NCBI GenBank assembly: GCA_002509325.1 | Contig: DADO01000202.1 | Coordinates: 1 to 7,022, forward strand | Origin: Methanosarcina sp. UBA402 | Lineage (GTDB): Archaea; Halobacteriota; Methanosarcinia; Methanosarcinales; Methanosarcinaceae | Direction of reading: 5' to 3' | Length of the DNA: 7,022 nucleotides | Shown: in pieces, positions 1 to 5,126 of the stretch | Layout: the number at the start of each line of letters is the position of its first letter | How positions within the stretch are numbered: position 1 is the first letter of the stretch | Notes under the pieces: model-generated | What the model was told of the DNA's origin: nothing | Seen by the model: only the letters and a program-made list of their open reading frames with translations | The model's database searches: none | Made by a program: the position numbers and the translations under genes

Positions 1-2
1 CT

Positions 3-44
3 GAATTGCAAAAAAGGTACGATGCGCTACTAAAAGCGTTTTAG
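3..44 (+). CDS. Possible C-terminal tail of an upstream gene (partial)
   Basis: One frame is open from the left edge and reads ELQKRYDALLKAF before a TAG at 42-44, followed one codon later by an in-frame TAA at 48-50. The peptide has the look of an amphipathic helix end and would be a plausible protein C-terminus. Thirteen codons are too few to identify a family or exclude chance. If the organism uses pyrrolysine, TAG could be read through, but this would add only two residues before the TAA. A 7-bp perfect inverted repeat (23-29 with 65-71, 35-base loop) straddles the end. Nothing else supports it. Confidence 0.25.
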   Translation, partial: ELQKRYDALLKAF

Positions 45-976
45 AAATAACATCAACTAACTAATAGCGCACGACCGATAATTTCAAAAAATCATTTATT
101 ACCATCTCTCGTATACATATCTCTCTTAATATTCAATATTCTCTTTAAATTATTATCTTTATAAATTATCATCTCTCAAATCAATATAAACATACATATC
201 AAGTCTTTTTATTAATCGTCTTTATTGTTCCTTGCAAACTCTTGAACTTTATCGATTAATTTATAATATCTAGAGAATTCATCGGGACATTCATACTTAC
301 TATTCTTTGGGAGATCTTTATAATAGACTTATAGGAGACGAAACATGAAAGAAGGACCCTCCTAACTGTGAAAAGAAGAACTCGTTACTAATTCAGGTCT
401 CTGGTCCTAATCTAAGTCTCCGCAGCTTAGAAAGACTTGAATTTCTAAATATGAAAGGCTAATACCCAGGCTTTTTACATGCCGTGAGAAGCAAGAATTC
501 CATCTTTCTCCGATATCGAGCTTAACCAAATTTTCCGGATTCAATTTATGGATCAATTCTCTTGAGGTTAGGGCAAAACTACGGATTAAATAAATAAAAT
601 GCAGAAGAATTTGAGACTAATATACGTATATTTTTATTAATATTAAATATAAATTGAAAGATATATTAGAATTTATTTTACTTTTCCTAAATATTGTTCA
701 TAATATTAAATCTATATTTTTAAAATAATAAAAGGACAACGATATTTCAAAATCCTTATAAAAGAAAAAGACATAAATTATTATGTGTAACCGTAAGTGT
801 GTAACACTGTAGATGTGCCCTCAGAAGTAAGTTATGACGCAAAATTATGATTTATCCTTATTTTTGGTACGTAACTAAAGTACAAAACCGATTTAACGTT
901 CTGAAGGCATATATTATTTATTGCTAGAGCAGATGTGATAAATGGTGGAAAACGTAATCGAAAAAAGGTGTGGTGA
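45..976. other. Long gene-free AT-rich region with a mixed-composition island
   Basis: No open frame here resembles a protein. Bases 45-300 and about 590-780 are extremely AT-rich, with ATCTCTC occurring three times between 104 and 177 and a perfect palindrome TATACGTATA at 621-630. The stretch of about 300-590 is visibly less AT-rich. It holds TAGGAG (332-337) complementary to CTCCTA (359-364), AGGACC (353-358) complementary to GGTCCT (403-408), and two competing 6-bp stems, 411-416 with 426-431 and 414-419 with 433-438. A six-codon frame MKEGPS (345-365) sits seven bases after an AGGAG. These could mark a small RNA, a leader or a decayed gene; none can be shown from sequence alone. The last part holds the promoter of the next gene. 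Confidence 0.5.
910..917 (+). promoter_or_regulatory. TATA-like box for the first TPR gene
   Basis: TATATTAT lies about 63 bases before the start codon at 980. With usual archaeal spacing transcription would begin near 937-943, giving a leader of roughly 40 bases. The surrounding DNA is AT-rich, so chance matches are common and this is only the best-placed candidate. Confidence 0.4.
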
Positions 977-979
977 GTG

Positions 980-1858
980 ATGACTTCGAACGAGTGGTAC
1001 AATAAAGGTGTTGTATTCCACGAGCTTAGGCGATATGCAGAAGCTCTGGACGCATACAACAAAGCTCTGGAAATAAGCCCTGACAATGCAAAAATCCTGT
1101 TTAGCAAAGGGATGGTTCTGAAAAACCTTCTCAGATACGATGAAGCTCTCGATGCCTTTAACAGATCCCTTGAGATCAATCCTGCGGATGCAAAGACCTG
1201 GTACTCCAAAGCTGAACTGCTTATGGGTTTTATGGAGTACAGAGAAGCTCTTGATGCATACTGCCAGGCTACATATCTCGCTCCTGAGGACCCTGAAGTC
1301 TGGTACAGGCGAGGAATGGGTCTGAGGGAAATGAAGGCGTATGAAGAAGCTATGGATGATTTTGAGAAGGCTATCCGCCTTTATGAAAAGAACTACGATA
1401 TGAGCTCTATGAGCGCAAGCGAGTGGTGCAAAAAAGGAATGGGACTCTGCAACGTAAAGAGTTACGAAGAGGCCATTGGCGCTTTTAACAGGGCTCTAGA
1501 GTTAAACCCTGTGAACGGGAAGGCCCTTTATAACAAAGGTGTGGCTCTCCGCGGGCTTGGCAAACACAATGAGGCAAGACTCTATATCGAAAAAGCCGTG
1601 GAGATTTTTGACGCCAAGATAAAAACAAATCCCGAGAATGCCCGGTTCTGGTACAATAAGGGAATTGCCCTGAGAGACCTGGAAAAATACGAGGAAGCTC
1701 TTCAGGTGTTTGAGAAAGCCATCAACATCAATCCAAGTTTTACAAAAGCCTGGATTGGTAAGGGTATCGTATATGACAGGATTAAGAAACACCACAAGGC
1801 AATAGAGGCCTACGAAAGGGCAGTCGATATAAATCCAATATATTCAGATATCCTTTGA
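980..1858 (+). CDS. TPR-repeat protein, eight repeats
   Basis: This 292-residue protein is almost entirely tetratricopeptide repeats, helix-turn-helix units that stack into a superhelix and bind partner proteins; it probably acts as a cytoplasmic scaffold or adaptor. Repeats start near residues 3, 37, 71, 105, 146, 180, 221 and 255, with the typical W/L-Y-x-K-G, EA-(I/L)-x-AY/F and A-(I/L)-x-(I/L)-(N/S)-P positions. The regular 34-residue period is broken twice: about seven extra residues (EKNYDMSSMS area) between repeats 4 and 5, and seven extra residues in repeat 6 before TNPEN. There is no signal peptide, membrane segment or catalytic domain. GTG at 977 directly precedes ATG at 980; AGGTG at 966-970 suits either, and ATG was preferred. 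The gene stands alone on its strand and converges with the HAD gene. The family is clear; the partner is not recognisable. Confidence 0.93.
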   Translation: MTSNEWYNKGVVFHELRRYAEALDAYNKALEISPDNAKILFSKGMVLKNLLRYDEALDAFNRSLEINPADAKTWYSKAELLMGFMEYREALDAYCQATYLAPEDPEVWYRRGMGLREMKAYEEAMDDFEKAIRLYEKNYDMSSMSASEWCKKGMGLCNVKSYEEAIGAFNRALELNPVNGKALYNKGVALRGLGKHNEARLYIEKAVEIFDAKIKTNPENARFWYNKGIALRDLEKYEEALQVFEKAININPSFTKAWIGKGIVYDRIKKHHKAIEAYERAVDINPIYSDIL

Positions 1859-1921
1859 GTAGCCAGATTTCAGGTTTTTCCATAAATGTTAAAGACCCAG
1901 AGCCGGAAAAAGCCGTTAGTC

Positions 1922-1944
1922 GAAAATCCCTTCCTGGGATTTTC
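1922..1944. terminator. Perfect 9-bp hairpin in a convergent spacer
   Basis: GAAAATCCC and GGGATTTTC are exact complements around a five-base loop, 63 bases past the first TPR stop. On the plus strand the sequence continues into pyrimidine-rich TCTTCTTTTCTC tracts. On the minus strand a CTTTTTCC run follows shortly after the stem, and this strand would serve the HAD gene, whose stop lies 116 bases upstream. A bidirectional terminator or mRNA-end structure is plausible. Archaeal termination depends mainly on U tracts, so the role is inferred. Confidence 0.4.
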
Positions 1945-1961
1945 AGGACTGGCAGCCAAAA

Positions 1962-1991
1962 TCTTCTTTTCTCCAAGAGTCTTCTTTTCTC
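1962..1991. repeat. 12-bp direct repeat TCTTCTTTTCTC, two copies
   Basis: TCTTCTTTTCTC occurs exactly at 1962-1973 and 1980-1991, an 18-base period with a six-base gap. It provides T-rich tracts just after the hairpin at 1922-1944 and may contribute to transcription termination of the first TPR gene. It could also be simple low-complexity slippage. Confidence 0.6.
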
Positions 1992-2015
1992 ACAATTTAT
2001 CTGGTTTACAGACAA

Positions 2016-2064
2016 GGTTAACCTCATGCAATTCAGACTTCAGGTTTAACTTCATGCCTTTCAG
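2016..2064. repeat. Imperfect direct repeat ending at the HAD stop codon
   Basis: A unit of 21-22 bases starting GGTT, containing AAC(C/T)TCATGC and ending TTCAG, occurs at 2016-2036 and again at 2043-2064 with a few substitutions and one single-base indel. The second copy overlaps the stop codon of the minus-strand HAD gene at 2061-2063. It is probably a small local duplication; no function is evident. Confidence 0.5.
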
Positions 2065-2798
2065 AATCCGGATATCTCAAGCAAATCCGAAAATGTATTG
2101 AGCCTGAAATCAAAGCACTGATCCGTTTCTTCTCCAGGTCTCCAGTCTCCATAGGAAGCATATGCGGTTTTCAGTCCAAGTTTGCGGGCAGGTGCCATAT
2201 CCCTTTTGATACTGTCTCCCACTACCAGAGTTTCTTCAGGCTTTATCCTGAAAGCTTTAAGCGCAAAAAGAAAATGCGCGGGATCCGGTTTTTTTGTTCC
2301 TGTCATATCCGCAGCCACAAGGAGATCGAAATAATTCAGAAGCCTGACTCTTGTAAGCCTTGCCAGGGCATGATGACTATCGGCATCTGTTATAATTACA
2401 AGCTTTAAGCCCAACTCCTTCAGCTTATCAAGAGTATCCGTCACAGCTGGATAGAGTTCGAGATTTTGCAATTTTTCCCTTTCATATATCTCACAACACT
2501 TCCTGTAATCCTGCGCTGTAAAAATGTTTCTTTCCTGCATGTAGTCTCGAATATTTTCGTAATCTTCGAAACCGTAAACACCTCTCAAGAAATACCTGAA
2601 AAGCTCCGAAGGTTCTTCAGCAATATCTCCCTTTTCCCTCCCAATAAAAGAAAGAATCTCTCTGCAAGCTCCAAGTTTTGCGGCTACGAAATCAAAAAGA
2701 GTATTATCCATATCAAAAAGTATAGCTTTCAAGGCTCCGGGACAAATCAGCTCCGTTTCTTTTTGGATCTCGGTCCTGTTTCTCTCAATCTTTTCCAT
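2061..2798 (-). CDS. HAD-superfamily hydrolase, subfamily IA
   Basis: A 245-residue haloacid dehalogenase-like hydrolase, most likely a soluble Mg-dependent phosphatase of unknown substrate. All four family motifs are intact: motif I FDMDNTLF with nucleophile D29 and acid/base D31, motif II VIITDAD with T137, motif III with K169/K170 before PDP, and motif IV VVGDSIKRD with D195 and D200. Residues about 36-130 form the helical C1 cap typical of subfamily IA (phosphoglycolate phosphatase and haloacid dehalogenase relatives). Motif I lies about 20 residues further in than in many relatives, and the ATG at 2798 has no Shine-Dalgarno sequence. The only ATG between it and the motif is inside the motif, so the upstream start was kept; leaderless or weak initiation is possible. 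The gene stands alone between the two TPR genes. Dehalogenase activity should not be assumed. Confidence 0.95.
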   Translation of the reverse strand: MEKIERNRTEIQKETELICPGALKAILFDMDNTLFDFVAAKLGACREILSFIGREKGDIAEEPSELFRYFLRGVYGFEDYENIRDYMQERNIFTAQDYRKCCEIYEREKLQNLELYPAVTDTLDKLKELGLKLVIITDADSHHALARLTRVRLLNYFDLLVAADMTGTKKPDPAHFLFALKAFRIKPEETLVVGDSIKRDMAPARKLGLKTAYASYGDWRPGEETDQCFDFRLNTFSDLLEISGF

Positions 2799-2838
2799 TT
2801 TTGCTGGGTCCGTTTACTTTTTTGTCTGTCAATTTTTG

Positions 2839-2886
2839 AACTTTGCAGGTCTTGCTTTTCCTAACTCTGCAGATCTTGTTATTCCT
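2839..2886. repeat. 24-bp tandem duplication upstream of the HAD gene
   Basis: Two adjacent 24-base units, 2839-2862 and 2863-2886, agree at 20 of 24 positions; each begins AACT, contains TGCAG and ends TTCCT. They lie 41 bases upstream of the HAD start, in the divergent spacer it shares with the second TPR gene. Position would suit a regulator-binding repeat or part of the HAD leader, but a neutral duplication is equally possible. Confidence 0.65.
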
Positions 2887-2965
2887 ATTTCTATTCTACT
2901 TCCCTGAACTTTTCTCATGGCTTTTCGGAGAGAGGCTATAAAGACATAAAGGATAGATGTATAAG

Positions 2966-2973
2966 TTATAAAC
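2966..2973 (+). promoter_or_regulatory. Candidate TATA box for the second TPR gene
   Basis: TTATAAAC lies about 100 bases before the ATG at 3074, predicting a start site near 2993-3000 and a leader of about 75 bases. A second candidate, CTATAAAG at 2936-2943, reads as CTTTATAG on the other strand and could serve the divergent HAD gene. Both are weak calls in AT-rich DNA. Confidence 0.3.
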
Positions 2974-3073
2974 AAACAAGAAATTTAAGTAAATAACGAA
3001 GGCGGGCACTTGAGAATCCGCAGGGTCTAATAAAAAAGGCAGAATAATAAAAAGCAGAAAAGGAAATTTTGAT

Positions 3074-4264
3074 ATGAGTTCCGATGAACCAAAAGATAAA
3101 ACCTTTAAAGAAGAGGGTGGGGAAGATGAATCTGAAGAAGTACCGGTTTCCGAAGACATGTACGTTCTGAGTGATTCGGGGGATGTAGGTAAGCAGGAAA
3201 TCAGCGACGAAGTCCTTGCAGCCGAGCTTAACGAGTGTGGACTTGATTTACTCAGGCTTGGCAAGTTTAACGAAGCAATTATAGCTTTTGATAAGGCAAT
3301 CGACAAGGACCCAAAAAATATCTACCTTTTAAACAATAAGGCTGCGGTTCTTGAGACCCTTGGAAGATACGAAGAAGCTCTCGAGCTCTATGACAAAGCT
3401 ATCAAGATCAATTCTGAGGACCCGGACCTCTGGAATAACATGGCTTTTTCCTTTTCCCAGGCTGGAAAGCATAACGAAGCTGTTAAAGCCTATGAAAAAG
3501 CCCTTGAGCTCAGACCGGACTATCCCAATGCATGGTATGGAAAGGCTCTGAACCTTAGCCAGGCTGGAGACTATGAGGCTGCTATCGAAGCCTATGAAAA
3601 AGTCCTTGAGGAAGATCCTAATTATAAAGAAGCCTGGGTAGGAAAAGGCATAGCTTTCGGGCAAATGGGCAACTATGACAAGGCAATTCTCGCGTACGAC
3701 AAGGCGCTTGAACTTGATCCTAACTTTATCGAAGCCTGGTACTATAAAGGCGTGGACCTGGACGGCCTTGGCAATCACAGCCAGGCCCTGAAAGCATATG
3801 AAAAGGCTACAGAACTGGATCCTGAAAACGATGACGCCTGGAATAATATGGGGATAGACCTTGAAAACCTGGAAAAGTATGATGAGGCAATTAAAGCTTT
3901 TGACAAGGCAATTGAGATCAACGCCGAAAATGCCGATGTCTGGTACAATAAGGGCTTTACTCTCAGTCAAATGCAGAGATTTGAGGAAGCCGTAGAAGCA
4001 TACAAAAAAGCCACGCAACTGGACTCTGAGTATTTTGAAGCTTATTCCAGTCTGGGTTTCGTGCTCGCCCAGCTCAAACACTTCGAAGAAGCACTGGAGA
4101 TTTATGACCATGCACTCAAAATTAATCCTGAAGCTGCAGACTCATGGTTCGGGAAAGCTATATGTCTGAGTTTCCTTGGGCGAGAGGAAGAGGCTGAAGA
4201 AGCATACAAAAAAGCTGTAGAAATCGATCCCAGATATGCTGAGGTAGGAGGAGATATCCAGTAA
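3074..4264 (+). CDS. TPR-repeat protein, ten repeats with acidic N-terminus
   Basis: A 396-residue protein made of an acidic head and ten tetratricopeptide repeats. Residues 1-45 are rich in Asp, Glu and Ser, with no signal peptide, and look disordered. The first repeat covers about 48-82 (GLDLLRLGKFNEAIIAFDKA), then nine repeats follow in perfect 34-residue register from 83 to 388 with no insertion, ending eight residues before the stop. Each has the W-x-x-x-G/A, AG-x-Y/H, EA-(I/V/L)-x-AY and A-x-x-(I/L)-x-P pattern. Such long regular arrays form an open superhelix used for protein-protein contacts, so a cytoplasmic scaffold is likely; the partner is unknown. ATG at 3074 follows a modest AGGA at 3061-3064. 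It resembles the first TPR protein in repeat consensus (WYNKG, EEALxAY) and may be a distant paralogue, with the HAD gene between them on the other strand. Confidence 0.97.
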   Translation: MSSDEPKDKTFKEEGGEDESEEVPVSEDMYVLSDSGDVGKQEISDEVLAAELNECGLDLLRLGKFNEAIIAFDKAIDKDPKNIYLLNNKAAVLETLGRYEEALELYDKAIKINSEDPDLWNNMAFSFSQAGKHNEAVKAYEKALELRPDYPNAWYGKALNLSQAGDYEAAIEAYEKVLEEDPNYKEAWVGKGIAFGQMGNYDKAILAYDKALELDPNFIEAWYYKGVDLDGLGNHSQALKAYEKATELDPENDDAWNNMGIDLENLEKYDEAIKAFDKAIEINAENADVWYNKGFTLSQMQRFEEAVEAYKKATQLDSEYFEAYSSLGFVLAQLKHFEEALEIYDHALKINPEAADSWFGKAICLSFLGREEEAEEAYKKAVEIDPRYAEVGGDIQ

Positions 4265-4283
4265 CCCAAAAGCTCTCAAATAA

Positions 4284-4324
4284 TTTATTTTTTACGTCTG
4301 CTATTTTCATTCTTTGCATTTTTT
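4284..4324 (+). terminator. U-tract terminator after the second TPR gene
   Basis: Two runs of six T (4288-4293 and 4319-4324) lie within 60 bases of the TAA at 4262-4264. Archaeal RNA polymerase commonly terminates at such U-rich tracts without needing a strong hairpin, and none is obvious here. Confidence 0.45.
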
Positions 4325-4499
4325 CAAATCAAGCGGCTTTAAGGAGAAGGATTTAAGGTAAAAACGATAAGCATTTTCCGGTTATCCTGCGCTCAAGCCT
4401 CTGTCCAATTTTCACCGCGGTTCTGATATAGGTTCTGATTAATTAGATATTGAAATCTTTACCACAGATTAAGATCCAGCGATAGGCAAGAGATTATCT

Positions 4500-4523
4500 A
4501 AAAATTAAAGTAAACCATAAAAA
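4500..4523 (-). terminator. Possible U-tract terminator after the cysteine-rich gene
   Basis: On the minus strand two T5 runs (4523-4519 and 4504-4500) lie 56-80 bases beyond the stop codon at 4580. A shorter T4 lies nearer, at 4566-4569. No hairpin is clear. Confidence 0.35.
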
Positions 4524-4579
4524 TCAATGAGAAGTGAGAACAGGTAAAGAGTATAGTATAAATAGAAAACAACCCGCAG

Positions 4580-4990
4580 TCACTGGATTCCTGAACTGGT
4601 ATATTTCGGAGTCTCAAGAAAAGATGTTTCTTTAAGGGCTGGTTCTGTAAAGGCTGGTTCTGCAAGTACTGATTCAGCAAGTTTCTTTTTTGCAAGCTCA
4701 TACTCTATACTGCAGACGTTGAGCACCGCCGGAGGGATCAGGCATTGTCTGGTACAGTCCAGGGCACACTCTCTTGTGCACTTAAAAGAACAGCCTATCT
4801 GCCCTTCCATCTCCAGGATAAGGTTACTTTGATTTTCGGGCAGCCCATTAAGAGGAAATTCCAGGCAGTTAGACTCCCTGAATTTTTCACAGAGAGTGTC
4901 GATATGTACGATAATCCTATCCCCTTCAACCCTTCCAGTTATTATATGGATTGAATCGCATATGCAGGAAGATACGCTTATCTTTGTCAT
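4580..4990 (-). CDS. Small cysteine-rich protein with pentapeptide-repeat tail, possibly DUF6951-like
   Basis: A 136-residue protein of unknown function with ten cysteines (9, 11, 34, 42, 67, 71, 75, 79, 83, 93). Five of them (67-83) are spaced exactly four apart, CSFKCTRECALDCTRQC, unlike the usual CX2C ferredoxin pattern; such a stripe could bind metal or form disulfides. The opening (MTKISVSS, then VHIDTLCE) and the later C-x-x-P-x-AVLNVCSIEYELA resemble, from memory, the small Methanosarcina family DUF6951, in which the middle cysteine block would be unusual. This is unverified. Residues 105-129 form five-residue repeats (AESVL, AEPAF, TEPAL, KETSF, LETPK). No signal peptide or membrane segment is seen. 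The gene is co-oriented 136 bases downstream of the RamA-like activase with no clear terminator between, so it may share its transcript. ATG at 4990 lacks a good Shine-Dalgarno. Confidence 0.82.
   Translation of the reverse strand: MTKISVSSCICDSIHIITGRVEGDRIIVHIDTLCEKFRESNCLEFPLNGLPENQSNLILEMEGQIGCSFKCTRECALDCTRQCLIPPAVLNVCSIEYELAKKKLAESVLAEPAFTEPALKETSFLETPKYTSSGIQ
4604..4678 (-). repeat. 15-bp tandem repeat encoding a pentapeptide array
   Basis: Five 15-base units lie in frame within the tail of the cysteine-rich gene. The two at 4634-4648 and 4649-4663 are nearly identical (AAGGGCTGGTTCTGT and AAAGGCTGGTTCTGC on the plus strand); those outside are more diverged. They encode x-E-(P/S/T)-x-(L/F). 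Because the unit is a multiple of three, copy number can change without a frameshift. Confidence 0.75.
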
Positions 4991-5110
4991 ATTAAAACCC
5001 AGCCATTTTATTTTAAAACCAAATCTTTTTATTTTAAAATCCTGCCATTTTATTGTTATTTTCTATCATTTGTTGTTATTTTCTATCATTTGTTGTTACT
5101 TTCTATCATT
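4991..5110. repeat. 20-21 bp tandem repeat array filling the intergenic spacer
   Basis: Three 20-base units at 5051-5070, 5071-5090 and 5091-5110 match TGTTGTTATTTTCTATCATT with only two variable positions. To their left, more diverged units of about 19-21 bases begin at 4991, 5010 and 5031; two share TTTTATTTTAAAA at 5006-5018 and 5027-5039. The series ends exactly at the ATG of the cysteine-rich gene. On that gene's strand the unit reads AATGATAGAAAATAACAACA, an A-rich, U-poor leader. Uniform unit length without intervening unique spacers excludes a CRISPR array. It may be a regulator-binding array, an unstructured translation-enhancing leader or a slippage product. Confidence 0.85.
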
Positions 5111-5120
5111 TTATATAAAA
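5109..5120 (-). promoter_or_regulatory. Palindromic TATA-like element before the cysteine-rich gene
   Basis: TTTTATATAAAA is a perfect 12-base palindrome lying between the activase stop codon (5127) and the repeat array. As a minus-strand TATA box it would start transcription near 5085-5090, inside the array, leaving a leader of about 95 bases. It would give the small gene its own promoter in addition to any read-through. Its symmetry gives no direction by itself. Confidence 0.4.
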
Positions 5121-5126
5121 TTCCAG

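Larger units (their letters stand above)
4265..4579. other. Convergent spacer without a gene
   Basis: No credible coding frame lies in these 315 bases between the second TPR gene and the cysteine-rich gene, which point towards each other. The left part has T runs suited to ending the TPR transcript and the right part has A runs (T on the minus strand) suited to ending the opposite one. In the middle, GGTTCTGAT occurs twice (4419-4427 and 4431-4439, 12-base period). Nothing else stands out. Confidence 0.6.

Noticed and set aside
42..50. TAG read as pyrrolysine
   Set aside because: Read-through would add only two residues before TAA, and it is not certain that the frame is a gene.
300..590. 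Insertion sequence remnant
   Set aside because: No transposase-like peptide, terminal inverted repeats or target duplication could be seen.
832..1209. Minus-strand open frame of 125 codons overlapping the start of the first TPR gene
   Set aside because: Its repetitive part mirrors the TPR units antisense, and the rest reads low-complexity AT-rich DNA.
2466..2864. Plus-strand open frame of 132 codons
   Set aside because: It is antisense to the HAD gene, whose four catalytic motifs are intact in the other frame.
2896..3306. Minus-strand open frame of 136 codons, serine-rich
   Set aside because: It is antisense to the acidic head of the second TPR protein; Ser/Leu richness is the mirror of Glu/Lys/Asp codons.
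3329..4111. Long open frame of 260 codons on the minus strand
   Set aside because: It lies wholly antisense to the second TPR gene. Regular 34-codon repeats produce open antisense frames, and the translation shows no independent domain.
4498..4701. Minus-strand frame with repeated NQPL-type residues
   Set aside because: It is the 15-bp repeat of the cysteine-rich gene read in another frame, and has no upstream support of its own.
4991..5110. CRISPR array
   Set aside because: Units of 20-21 bases adjoin directly with no unique spacers, and no cas gene is present.
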